In this document: positions 14,688-26,542 of the stretch, piece by piece
Layout: the number at the start of each line of letters is the position of its first letter
Numbering within the stretch: position 1 is the stretch's first letter
Assembly: GCF_021155765.1 (NCBI RefSeq)
Contig: NC_060116.1
Location: 16,122,584-16,186,583, forward strand
Reading direction: 5' to 3'
Length of the DNA: 64,000 nt
DNA from: Diprion similis
Lineage: Eukaryota; Arthropoda; Insecta; Hymenoptera; Diprionidae
Notes under the pieces: generated by a model
Seen by the model: only the letters and a program-made list of their open reading frames with translations
Told to the model about the DNA's origin: nothing
Databases searched by the model: none
Program-made: the position numbers and the translations under genes

Positions 14688-15236
14688 ACAATAATTTGAT
14701 GAATAGATCATGATTTTTATCCGTATATAAGTTTTCAGTTTATACGATAGATCTGATACATAGTTTATTGAGTTTCATATTTCACGTTATCGGTGATATT
14801 TTGGTAATATTTTCCTTCCTTCCATCCCTGCGGCAATTAAACTGGTTATTTGATTTTTTATAATTAAGATAAAAATGAAATATGTATCAGTGTCACTTTT
14901 TTACAACTCCCTAAATTATTATACATTCAATGGGAGTGATGAAATTGGACTCTACAAGCCCGTCGTATCTCTCCGTATCGTCTGAGTTAAGATATTGATC
15001 ATCCGGACGTTAGTTATTCAAATTTAAATTAACTTCGCCTCTCACAGTTACGAGAGAGTCATGCAGGCGGTTGTTTAACGCTATAATTCGTACAACAAAT
15101 TACAAGCAGGTCACGTTTTCTGATCGCGAGACAGATATATGTCACGGACATACATCACGGACATTTATCAATCAATACCGAACCGATACTTTCATGAAAG
15201 ATTAGTCAACCTAACCGGCTGATAAGCCCAAACCAA

Positions 15237-15237
<1 letters not shown>

Positions 15238-15267
<30 letters not shown>
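15238..15267. repeat. (ATC)10 microsatellite
   Basis: There are ten perfect ATC units. No coding frame runs through them. Confidence 0.9.
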
Positions 15268-15269
<2 letters not shown>

Positions 15270-16656
15270 TCTCTTCCTCCTGCCGCACGAGGATAAAACT
15301 CCGTCGCGATTTTTTGTCCCGAGGAAAATAATTCAACGCGTCAGAACTACGGAGTGCAAAAAATTGGTGGGCAATTAAAATCGTTACGCAAATTGAAAAT
15401 AGTTATAAAACACTATCTGTCGTTATTTAGAATGTTCGAATATTCTCCATGAAAAAAAAAAAAATCGTGGCTTGTTTTTAGTTTTAAATTCTTATCTCCT
15501 CCAAGTTTCGTTTCTTCAATTTTCTTTAACACCATGCGCACGTGGAAAATTGGCGGTAAAATTTCGACAAGATATATAATCGGACGACGAAGAAGCCAAA
15601 AAATTTTTCGCAATTCGGATCGAAGATTCGCTGCTGCACATGCTGTTGAAGAAATTTTGGCACAAGCCAAATGTCAGTGTCGGTCTTTCGGATGCTCGAG
15701 GCGCCGTCTCTTTCCTCTCCTCTTCCATCTTCTTCTCTTCTCTAGACCGCGAATCGAATATATGATCTGGGTCAGGATCTCCTAGTATACTATTACTGCT
15801 GCTTCTGCAGTGTTTTTAAGATTCACACGAGGTATACATACACACGTTGAATTTTCGTCGACAGATTACCGAAACGACGATAAACACATCACCATATTTT
15901 TGAATAAATAAATCCGTTACGCGCGATGCGACGTCGCTTCTTCGATGACCCCGTTATATTCTGCGTCGTTATTTTACGTAACCTGCCCGGATAGAGACTT
16001 GATAATTTGTGGAGGAAGAAGCCGGGAAGAAAACACCTTAAGAGAGATGTATCAAGTTTTTTTACGTTAAGAAAGAAAATATATTGTTTAAAAAAGGTAT
16101 CTTAAAACGCTTCGGATTTCGCGAAGATACTTTGCGGTCTGATTGTGCCTCAAAAATGATCTGGAAATTAAAAAAATCTGGAATCACTTTGTAATCATAC
16201 GAGTTAATCATTGCTAGTCATGAGAAATCATTTAAAGATTGAAGGAATCTTTTTGTAATCTTAAGAAATCATATGAAATCTTAAAAAGCACGAGAAGTCA
16301 CATAGTCAAAGTAAAATTAACATCTCAACTGTCTCTCGTAATCGCTTTATAAAATGTAAGTCATCACGAAATACGTAATCGCTTGTCAATTTTTGTTCCT
16401 GTCAAAATCACCTTGGTCGATGCAATTTGCAAGAATCGAGTATACATTATACATATATACCATACAATAATAGTAACAATTAGAAATAGCTGCAGCAGTG
16501 ACGAAATGATTTCAGTAAATTTATAGCAGATTCGAGATTTCTCCGACAATTTAACCTCATACAAGTCTTTACGTATATATATCCTTCGAAAAAACGATAA
16601 CGATTACGTCACAAATCGTCTCGTTCAGCTTGTCGGTGAGATAAAATTCTGTTTAA

Positions 16657-16687
<31 letters not shown>

Positions 16688-16713
16688 AGAGAGAGAGAGA
16701 GAGAAAGAGAGAA
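16657..16713. repeat. (AG)n microsatellite
   Basis: Nearly 60 bp of AG repeats with a few A insertions. Similar AG runs occur at about 8631-8651 and 18233-18256. Confidence 0.9.
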
Positions 16714-17302
16714 AAGAGAAACTCTTCTCTAGTGATCTCAAGCAAAAGAGAGACGCCTGTGATGCAGTCCTTCGAAATTCGCGGGCCTTTTAAGGTGAGA
16801 AGCGTCAGACACCGCGTGTCTTTGTCGTCTTTGGTGTGGAATGGACGCTGTGTAGCAGCCTCGCATCAGCCCTGACCGGAACCTTAATCAGTGTTCTCTG
16901 GATTTTTAATTGTCAATAAGAATAAAACGCTGCTTTGCGTATTTGAGTAACTATACATACTTTTCGATTTACTTTTAGTATGAGAAAAAAAAAAAAAAAA
17001 AAAAAAAAAATATTTGTGTATTAAAAATTGCAATAGTCAACGAATAAAATCAGAAAATGTAATCGATTAAACAAGGTTGAGGTGGAGACCATGACTGGCC
17101 CTGATTATAAACTGGAATAACTCGTATGCGGAGCGATAAATCAGAGAGGAAGAGAAGCCTTGGATTCGCCTTAGTTATCCATGAAGTATTTGGCTAAAAT
17201 TAAGCCTCCCCGAAATCGAAATATTTATTTCCATGCATGCGGGGTTGCAGCGACGTTAATTTTGAAAATCGAGGCCAAGCATCTGTTTCTCGCGCAAAGT
17301 CT

Positions 17303-17323
17303 GCGGCGGCGGCGGCGGCGGCG
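17303..17323. repeat. (CGG)n microsatellite
   Basis: This is a short perfect CGG run. The plus-strand frames around it (17181-17630) would encode an Arg or Ala run and look like low-complexity artefacts rather than a gene. Confidence 0.8.
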
Positions 17324-18226
17324 ACTTACGACCACGTTTTTTCCCTCTCTTATACACGTTGTTCACATTTTATTTCACCCATTTTATCCATTGCATGCAA
17401 CGCTCCACTTTGTCCGATTATTTTGGTTATCGAGGTCAGTGTGCATCGGAGGCTGCGACGCAACGCAGGCATACGGCATCGTCGGAATTAATTTGCATTC
17501 TCTGACAGATGAAACGCGATCATATGTATGTCTAATTACGTGTCGCATCTGCAGTCCAGGCGAGATAATATCTAAAAATGAAAATACAAAGAAAAATAAA
17601 AGAAATAGACGCAAGTTAGTCAAATTCTGACAAGTTTTTTTTTTTTTTATCAGAAAGAAACTAAGGACCGTGAATTTCGAACGGAATAGTCGACGGTTTA
17701 CGTTATCGAGTACCTTAATTTCGTTGTTGACTGATTCGCGTAGTTTGTTCAATTAATTTCAATGAATAATAGCTTGTAGCGTGTGAGAATAAATTTTGCA
17801 TGAGTCGTCCGACATGATGGGGGTGGTGGGTATTACCAATCATGAATAAATCTTGAAATGAGCGTTATTTATGTATAAAATTGTATTCAGATCGATCGTT
17901 CAATAAATTTGGTAAATAATCCATATTACATGAAAGAAATCGAGAGTGTTGTGATTTATCGAAATTGGTTATATTCCATTCAAACAAAGACAGTAAAGTA
18001 TTTTTTGTTTCAAGCTGTTGAGCTTAGCTCAGTTTTTTTTTTTAAGTGAAAATAATAATAAAACAATACAAATTGTTTCCACGAGGATTGTACACATGAT
18101 CATTTTAGCTTCCGGCTTAGCAAGCTGATCGATTGAAAATTCAGGAATCTATTTGCTCACCGTCTCAAAGAAATTTCAAAACTGCTTTTCTTTTACTCTT
18201 TTCTAAGAATAAATAATTATTTCCTC

Positions 18227-18257
<31 letters not shown>

Positions 18258-19103
18258 TGGATGGATAGAGAGCGAAAGAGAAACAAAGAACCGGTTTTTC
18301 TCTCTCGTGGTTGGGAATTTTTACATTTTTACCGGAAATCGTATAACGGCACGATACGATGCTGCGGAACGGAGAGTGCAAGATACAGCATATACATATA
18401 CCACTTGTGTATACATATAGTTCTGAATTTCTGAATCATCGTCCGAATGCAGTACACGTGTGGTGCAGTTTGCTCGCGAAGGACGTTTGCAGCGCGACAC
18501 CTCGATGCCTATAGCCGTCCTACTGATCCAGATAAGATACGTAGGCGAGGGGGAGGAGGAGGAGGGTGATTATACTGCACTGGAGTTTTAAAAAAAAATT
18601 TGTTCGAAATGGTTGACGTTGATAATTGCGCGAATATAACAAGAAAAAGAGAAAATCAGCGACAAATGTTGACGTCAGAGTCGTTCGTTTGTCAAACAAG
18701 TTTGAAATATTTAAATACGAAACCCTGAATCAATGAAAATATCTTTTTCATATTTTTTTTTTCATTACGTACTGTAGTAGGCAACGATTTTTTGGTCCGT
18801 GAGTGTTGCAGTCGTTGCAACGACGGATGCACTGAGTGCGGTGTACCGAGTCACTTCATCAAAAGTCAGTGACCATCACGTCGTACTGAGTGTATGTACG
18901 TATTTTTCTTATTCTTCTTTTTTTTTCTACTAAAATAAAGAGATTTATAAGAACGACGACGAGGGAAAAAGGAGAAAAAGAAAGTTGTTTTCGACAAACG
19001 CGAAGACCCGAGTCGCCTGCGACTGTTGATTGTCACTGATAAGTGATCGTGTACAAATAGTCAAGGAATTTCAATACGGATGTGATTTTGAAAACGTACA
19101 AGA

Positions 19104-19270
19104 CTGAAGTTAGTAACGTTAACGTAACGAAAAATAAAAATTTTAAAAGAACTTTCAACGAGTTGACTTTTCAAAATATAAAAATCTTTTCTTCTTTGTT
19201 ATAATTTATTAACTGAATTTCAGACAATTTCTTAAGATTGCGCAGTAACGAATTTCCTAAGCATACATAG
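19104..19270. mobile_element. MITE copy truncated on the right
   Basis: It begins CTGAAGTTAGTAACGTTAACG, the best-preserved left terminus of the family. It shares the internal CTGAATTTCAG block and the CCTAAGCAT block near the right end with the other copies. The right terminal inverted repeat is missing. Confidence 0.6.
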
Positions 19271-21480
19271 TTTTGAGAAACGGATTGAAAAAAATCTACA
19301 AACGAAAGAAGACGGAGAGGAAAAAAAAGAAACGAATCTGTCACAGGCGGCAGTTGGTATGAGTGAAATAAATAAAAACACACCAAGGAATTAGTTATCC
19401 TGCCAAATGAATATATTCAACAACTCTGCAAGCTGCACTAATTCCTGCAATAATTCCAAAAGCGTAAAACCCGTCGTATTTTCACACTTGGTCGAAAGTC
19501 GATCACTTGAGAAACAGACACTTGTTGTCTATATTTGGCAAAGGGATCGAGGAGATCAAATGCAATTGGTTAGCCTAGATCGAGACACGGACGAGTATGG
19601 CTCGTTTTCGCGGCTTCAATTCTTCTCGTTTCTGTTCACACACAAACACTCACACGCACACATACACACAAAGTGACATAGAAACGAGCCGTAAAAGTCA
19701 CGAGTACAAACTTACATAAATACCCGTGTGTGACTTATACGGTTATAACTACCTAAGCGTGAAATGCACATCATTTGCGTTGGTAAAGTACCTTCCACAT
19801 GTAGTATATATATATTACGATACACGTCACGTGATCCAAAAATAATCGTCACTTTTTATCAATTTCTTTACAATTTTTTTCCAAAGTCATTTTTCAAAGA
19901 AAATGGAAAAGAAGAACAGCTTGATTTTCAGTAAGTTCTCGTTGCTTCATCGTCACGTCTGGATACACATCGATTCAAGTATAACGATACGTTATGTACA
20001 TACGTATGCATGTGATTATTTGGCACATGAGACAATTATTCGCAGTGTAAAGATTTCCATCGCGAATTGCTTTTGAATTTTTTATATACATATATGTATA
20101 TAGGTATGCATATCTGCCATTCTATACGAGGACAATGACACGTAGTAGTTTACAATGTCAGTTGAAGAAACAAACACGTGTTCTTGCAGACGACACATAA
20201 GAATGCACGCCGAGTATAACTGATTGCTCTGTGTTTGTATCGAGTGCATGAGTGCAGCCAGCTGCGGTGTAATGCAGGCGTACTTTTTAAAACGCTGACA
20301 GTAAGCAGCTTTGTAAAGCGAAAGTTTGGTGTACCTACCGCAGGGGATGCTTGCCAATTTCGTTAAAATAAGTCGGAAAATCAACACCTGCCTGCCTGCC
20401 TGTCCGACGGTACTTTTAACTGGCTAAGCGACGTTATTATAACACGTGGAAGTAAACATATTACTAATCGTAAGTGCTATGATGATATTATTGATATTCA
20501 CTCCGTGTGTTGCAATCGAACAAGTTTTTATGTACGATTCATTTTGTATTACGCGTCAGATTAGTGTCTAGAAATAAATTCCGCCTTGTGTTGTAATCAT
20601 TTGTTTTGTTTTCAAATTGGAGTTTGCGATCGGTAAAGACGATGAAAACGTCGGATGAACGGGTAAAATTGTGTCATCGACGAAGAGAAGTAAAACAATA
20701 GAATTTCGTCGAATTTCTTGAATAACTTATCAAAATTGAGAGACTAATTAAAAATTGTCAGTTGTGTTGTTATTCTGCACATTTATTGACCGTACATTCG
20801 TGGCAATTGAAATTTTATATCATGGCCGAAAGAATACGATGATTCTGGGTACGAAATGAAACTGAATTTTTTAGTCGTAGTAAGAAAAATATTACAGTCA
20901 CATGATGCGTTACTATTAATTTTACATTTTTGCTTTACGTCTGTTGCTATAACTCGACGTATGTTCCTGCAAAAATTGAGTGATATATTGTTAGATGCCT
21001 GAATTAGACCGACAAAATATAGCAGCAAAGTAAAGAAACAAGTAGGTGTATAAATCTTGCAATTAAAACCTGCCGAAAATATATAGTTTTCATATTAAAC
21101 AGTTACTTTTGACAAATTGACCTGCCTAATCGTATAAAATTTATTGTATTGCAACAAAATTTGCAATACTCGACTATTCTAGTTCCTGCCAAAAGTCAGA
21201 AGAAACTGTGCCCAGTAGAAAAGAAGAAGAAGAAGAAGAAGAAAAGAGCGATTATTATTGGCACCGGCAAGGAGAAGGCAGGAGGAGAAACGCAATGCAG
21301 GGATAGAATGTGTCTGTCTGCATTCACACATGTGTGGCAGTGCAGCAGCAGCAGCAGCAGGGAATTAAAGATACGTCGCGAATCGGACTTTGTTATATTT
21401 TCGCAAGGTCGCGTCAGGGGACAAGAGCGAAGGTAACGAACGCACTCTCGTTTAGCGATTGCCTACGTCTATAGTCTACC

Positions 21481-21666
21481 TCCTCCTCCTCCTCCTCTTC
21501 CTCCTCCACCTCCTCATCGTCGTCCTCATCCTCTCACTCCCTCCCTTTCTCTCTTCGTACCGTGAGGTTACCAGCGGTTGTAAAAATAAATTCTGCCTGC
21601 ACGATACCGCCGCAGAACCGACGACGAAGAGGAGGAGGAGGAGGAGGAGGAGGAGGAGGAGGTGGA
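21481..21666. repeat. Opposed (TCC)n and (GGA)n microsatellites
   Basis: TCC-rich sequence (21481 to about 21540) is followed about 90 bp later by an almost perfect GGA run (21629-21666). The two are complementary and could pair as a hairpin. Open frames across them are low-complexity artefacts. Confidence 0.85.
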
Positions 21667-21807
21667 GAGATTATTTTGCGAGAACGGTAGACGCTGTCAT
21701 CGGCCGCGAACTTTCGAGAACAATTTTTCTTACTAACAGCAGTGCGAGATAAGAGAGTTAAAGGAACATAGTGAAGAAGAGAAGAGAAGAAGAAGATCCA
21801 GCGAGGA

Positions 21808-22010
21808 TGAAGTTAGTAACGTTAACGTAACGATACAACGGGTTACAAAACTGTGGGAAAATCAATATTGCATATAATTTTAAACCGACTTTCGAGAAGT
21901 TTGCTTTGCAAAATACAAGTATATTTCGTTTGCCAAATTCCAGAAATTCCCAAAGGTACGAGGTGACGATTTTTCCGAAACCCAAATCGCTTACAGTAAC
22001 GTTATTAACG
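21808..22010. mobile_element. MITE copy, right end decayed
   Basis: The left end TGAAGTTAGTAACGTTAACG is nearly identical to the copy at 19104. The right end retains CAGTAACGTTATTAACG but no complete terminal repeat. Confidence 0.55.
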
Positions 22011-23399
22011 CGTGATACGAAGAAGATGTCGAGAGACTGGCTAGACAGATTTAGTTGAAAAACTTGGCGCGGCAAACAAAGAGAGTAACTTAGAAAACAA
22101 AACAAAACAACAAGAAAACTAAAAAATTTTCACATATATTCTTACAGAGCTCGAATAAATTCGGATATTGTTATTACATCTACTGCATGTTACATATTTC
22201 TCCCCTTCTTACCTGAGCTAAAAAATTTGTTTGTTACTTTTACAATTGCTAATAGAATACTCTATGCGTGATAGAAAAAAATTACTTGACATTGCTGTCT
22301 ATAGTGACAAGGTGATGAGCTATCAAAAAAACAGCAGGATACAGGTAGAAAAATTCATCGAGCATAGATTTTCGCTAGTCAGAGACTCTGACGTAGATGC
22401 AGACGCAGATCGTCCACCACACTTGAACTCAAAGTGTGCTTACACTGTTTACAGAATTCTCTCTGTACCGACGGCGCGGAAAAAACACGTTTTTTTTTTA
22501 TTTTTATAATTTTTTTTATCTTTTCTTTTCTTCTCTTCTCATTCGGTTATACGTGCAGGTCGATTTTACAAAGTCTGTTGCAAAAGAAAAGATTAAATAT
22601 TTGAACTCGTTTACATGCATAAACACACACACACACATGGCATTAGCTGTAAGTCGTCACTTGCGCGAATAGAAGCAACGCGGGGCGGAAAAGAAATTTC
22701 TTTTATTACTGTATGTGAAATTTTTATTCCCAAGACGTGTGTGCAATTCGTTCGGCTGCAAGGAACGAACATTGTTTCGTCATGTTTTAACATGACTCAC
22801 GATTACACGGCGTGTACAGCATCACTGTAATCATTGAATCGCATGTGAAACGCATTTGAACAATGATTTCATAATATATGTAATATACGCAACGATTTTC
22901 TACCAACGAAAGTTGAGATTTTTAATGGAGAAAGAAAAAGAGAGAATTGGAAGGAAACAGATTCGTTCTGTACATTGAATCTGCAAAAAAACTGAATTTT
23001 CGAATAAACAAACATGTAAACGTTGACGTCGTCCTCATTTTTACTACTAGAATAGCCGATTGATAAAAGCACCAGAATATCGAATTTTCGTATAATTATG
23101 AAAGTGTGAAAAATGAAAATATAGAAATTCGATATACAAAAAAGTCAAAACGTAAAACGGAAAAATCTAAAACCTGTATATATATACGATTCTGTAATAT
23201 CGAGACGAATTCTGACGGTTTCATACTTCGCTAATACATTTTCTGACCTTCATTCTTTTTCTTCTTCATGCTTCGACTTTATACATTTTTATATTCTATG
23301 AATTAAATTTTGGCTATATCTCAAAAACTCGATGATGTACCCCTCTCACATTTTTATCCCCCGTAACACTTTAGAATTGAAATGCCCTCTGCCTTTGAA

Positions 23400-23580
23400 A
23401 ATTTCTTTCACTACCCCAACGGCGGGTTTTCACCCCCAAAAAGGCTGCCTTCGGTTCGCCACCCTCTGGGCGTCGGCGCCCCTGGAAAAGCCCCAGACAG
23501 GGTGAAAGGCCGACGAACGCTGTTGTAACCTGTTGTACGGTTGTTCAACCCGAAGGGTCGGAGCAAGTGTGACCTTTTCG
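23400..23580. other. GC-rich stem-loop-forming island in AT-rich intron
   Basis: Within about 180 bp the base composition becomes strongly GC-rich. GGGCG (23468-23472), TCGG and CGCCC (23477-23481) form a perfect short hairpin. CCACCCTCTGGG (23459-23470) can also pair with CCCCAGACAGGGTG (23491-23504), and GGTTCGCC with GGCCGACGAAC. No known structured RNA was recognised. Open frames exist on the minus strand but are not supported by splice sites. Confidence 0.35.
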
Positions 23581-25039
23581 TTCTCTTTCTTCTCCTTTCT
23601 CTCATACAGCTCGTCGTCACGAATTACATTGAAAAGGAAATTGTACTGCAGGTTTCTTTCTCGCTCTTTTTTCTTCAAACTCCTTCCGATTTTTTCAAAG
23701 ATTTTCCAGATAAATAATTGATTTATTTTTTTACGCACGAGTTTTAACAATGAATCTAATCGGATAAGAATAATTTGTTTTTCCTTTTATTTTGTGGTTT
23801 TAAACTTTAAAAAATAAGTGAAGACTCAAAAATTTATTCTTTGGTTGATTTAATTTTTAATTGAAAAACGTTAAGGATAAGTGAATGAGTGTGTGATGAT
23901 GAATTTGGTGACGAAGTGTTTTTTAAACCGAATATTATGTTCGATACGTTATCTATAACACAAGATAACTGGATCGATGATGGATAGATTATTCGCGATT
24001 TAAACAATAATATTTAAAGCATATAGATTGCAGTTCAATAAAGTGTAGGTAGGTTGCTTATATGGAGAGAGCGCAGTCGGACCGTAAAAGATATTCATCA
24101 GCGATTCTTTGTTTACAATCTGCTAAGCAGTGGGTGTAATTTAAATCTATAAGGATTGAATCAACCAGTCAATGACTTTTCACCTCAAAGTGACATTTAA
24201 ATAACTTGTGCACGAAATCCAGACATTGCAGGCTCGTCGTTTCAGGCTATTATCTCGCTTGCAAAAGAGCGAGAGAGAGAGAATCGTGTGATATCGGTGC
24301 AGGTGGGTATGTAGGCATACTAATTACTAGACTCGAAAAACAAGAGTTGAGAGGAAAAATTCCAAACCTTTTCTCTCTTCAATGTCTTACGCTGTGATTA
24401 ATTATATTATACATATTTGAAAACTAAAAGTCTTCAAGATTTTTCCTAAAGTCTTATAAGAACAAGGGTTACGCTAAGAATATTTATAATTTCCAAGGAA
24501 AATGCTGATGAATTCAGTGTTATAAAAGAAGGTTTGTAAAGTTTTCTGTCTCAGGTTTTGTTGGATTTAGTAATTAGTTAGCGGCTTGAAATAGCCAACA
24601 ACGACGGAAGGAAACCAAAGTTTTATACAACGACTGCAAGAAAGAAAGGTTGATAAGCTGATAAAAATACGTTGAAGGTTTGTTGATTAATACAAACACA
24701 AGGCACGACCAAAAAATAAGCAACTCAAGACAATAATCACACGAAATAAACATTTCATCTTTAACTTCACTCAAACCTTCCATCTTCTTTGTTTTCTATC
24801 TATAAGAAATAGAAACAAACAAGTTTCTCCACAAAACTTCAACAGAATATTGAACCGGAATACGCGGCTAACTTTAAACAAAGCCTTTGTCAGCCGCAAT
24901 GACTATTCTTGAGAAAGAAACGGACCTAAACGAACCTAATCACGATTGTTCTCGGTACAAACGTCGAGTCAAAGTAAACGTCGGCTGAAAACCTGCGGTA
25001 AGAAGAAATATTGTTGACAAAAAAAATGCTGTCGCTCAC

Positions 25040-25507
25040 CTCCTGGGTAAGTTCAGCAGCACCGACAGGACTGGCGGGATTATTGTCGACGCTGGGAGGT
25101 TCAGGGTCGTTGATAATCCTGGCAGGATCATTTGAGGTAGAAAGGACGCTGGGTCCGGCGATAACGACGTCTCTCCCAGGTTCTTCGATGTTAAGTAAAT
25201 AAGCGTGAATGTCGTTCTGCTGGGAGTTTATCCTGTTGTAACGACCGAGGGAATTCAAGTCTTCGAATAGGTCTCTCTCGTAATTGAGCAGCACCGAGTC
25301 CAGGTTCTTCGGGTGTACGAACATGGGGCGATGGACGATCGTCTGGGCGTCGGTGTGCCATCCCGAGCCGTTGTGAAGGTCCAGAGAGCCGACGCCGATC
25401 GTCCGAATATCCAAGCCAAGGTACGAGTCGGGATCGACGCGGAGGAGCGAGAGGAGTAGAGCGAGCTGCAGCAGCTCCTCTCGGTAAAGTTTTTTCAAGC
25501 ACAGCAT
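25040..25507 (-). CDS. cnc: cnc long isoform (CncC / NRF1-like), first coding exon
   Basis: This exon encodes residues 1-156 of a CNC-bZIP transcription factor that, with small Maf, drives oxidative-stress, detoxification and proteasome genes. The start MLCLKKLYREELLQLALLLS matches the conserved N-terminal homology box of NRF1/CncC: basic residues followed by a hydrophobic segment (about residues 12-24) that anchors NRF1 in the ER. A second conserved block follows at about 64-110 (HPKNLD ... IHAYLL). The exon ends after a GAG codon at a good donor, GTGAGC (25034-25039), in phase 0. An in-frame TAG lies four codons before the ATG, so this ATG is the start. The Keap1-binding, activation and bZIP exons are not in the window and must lie to the left. 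Confidence 0.9.
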
Positions 25508-25960
25508 TTCTGTTCCAGTCTATGATATCTCGTAGGGAGTCTTTTGGTTTAGCGATATTAAAGCCAAGTTCGACGAGGAGATTGAAAAGAGGATTTCCAG
25601 TCCTCGCTCAGAGCAGACGCAGAGGCTGCGTTCCGATGTTAAGTACAAAGAGCGGAATAAGGCAGCACATCGTCACCACTCACGGTATTAAAAATAATAA
25701 TTCATATATTATATCACTCACAATGAAAAATAATAATCGACGGTTTATATCGGGAGGCACGACCTCCTGGTTCGACTGTCAGATCGGAAATAAAGCCGGA
25801 GAGAAGCAGCTCCGAGCAGCTAGTCATAGGTCAGTTACTCGGTATCTGTGCCCAAAAATAACCTCAAAACACACACGGTGTTGTACGTCAAAGTAAGAAT
25901 TAGAGTCCGCGCATTCGACGTCAGCGGAGTTTCGAATCAATCGAAAAGAGAATGAAAAAC

Positions 25961-25991
25961 AAAGAAAAGAAAAGAAAAGAAAAGAAAAGAA
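25961..25991. repeat. (AAAAG)6 pentanucleotide repeat
   Basis: Six near-perfect AAAAG units lie about 450 bp upstream of the cnc start codon, so they may fall in its promoter or 5' leader. Confidence 0.85.
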
Positions 25992-26532
25992 AAAAACAAA
26001 TGAAAATAAAACACAAAGCAGACGAAAGTGAAGGTAGTCACACAACACACCGTTGATGACAGCTCTTTAAACTGACAGCCTCGCCACGATTTAAGAGGAC
26101 ATAAACAAAGGAACGTCGACGCGTGTATTCCCGCGAAATCCTTAAAACTCGCACCAAAATTATCGACGTTCACTTATTGGCAAGGTGAGTAAAAAAAATT
26201 TCACCGATCACTGACAGTTCGTTGGGTCGTTCGTCTGCCTGGCAGCTAACAGCGAAGCCGGTCGCACGACGAACCGCGTTTCAAAGATTGCAAAGTTGAG
26301 GCTTGCGTCGACCGCACAGTTGAACGTTCCACTAAACCATCTCGTCCCGGTATTTGTCACTGGCCCGCTGTCACCCTCGAGAATTAATTATCGACACCAC
26401 GCCACGTCGAGACGCCCCTTTAATAAAATAAAAGGCCTCCTCGATCCTCTAGTTACCGACGTTGATTCCCTTTTATTTTGCAGAGAAACGAACTGGCGCA
26501 CACCTATACTCGGCAGGATCGCTGACGATATG

Positions 26533-26542
26533 TGACTCAGCA
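26533..26542 (+). promoter_or_regulatory. Antioxidant response element (CNC-Maf site)
   Basis: TGACTCAGCA is a perfect match to the CNC/small-Maf half-composite consensus TGACnnnGCA; the complement reads TGCTGAGTCA. It lies about 1 kb upstream of the CncC start codon and about 1.1 kb downstream of the alternative minus-strand first exon at 27645-27755, a position that would suit autoregulation. Function is inferred from the motif only. Confidence 0.55.

Larger units (their letters stand above)
1..25039 (-). other. Inferred giant first intron of cnc (no coding exon seen)
   Basis: The stretch left of the cnc first coding exon holds no open frame with a recognisable domain and no convincing exon flanked by splice sites. 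The remaining cnc exons, including the bZIP exon, are absent, so at least 25 kb of intron is inferred. Many apparent frames are short or begin at GTG/TTG. GC-richer patches at about 6900-7620, 8900-11100, 13600-13950, 15200-15760 and 17100-17500 could be enhancers or promoters of shorter cnc isoforms, but I see no start codon plus donor that supports one. It contains the inverted-repeat elements and microsatellites listed separately. Otherwise I see nothing in it. Confidence 0.5.

Noticed and set aside
16140-16330. Degenerate repeats of AATCAT/AATCTT
   Set aside because: The unit length is irregular and no array or known repeat family could be defined.
17181-17752. Overlapping open frames around the CGG repeat
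   Set aside because: They are driven by the low-complexity (CGG)n tract; residue composition is random elsewhere.
24574-24783. 69-codon minus-strand frame MEGLSEVKDEMF..., considered as cnc exon 2
   Set aside because: It shows no similarity to cnc, and no acceptor in the right phase follows the 25040 donor.
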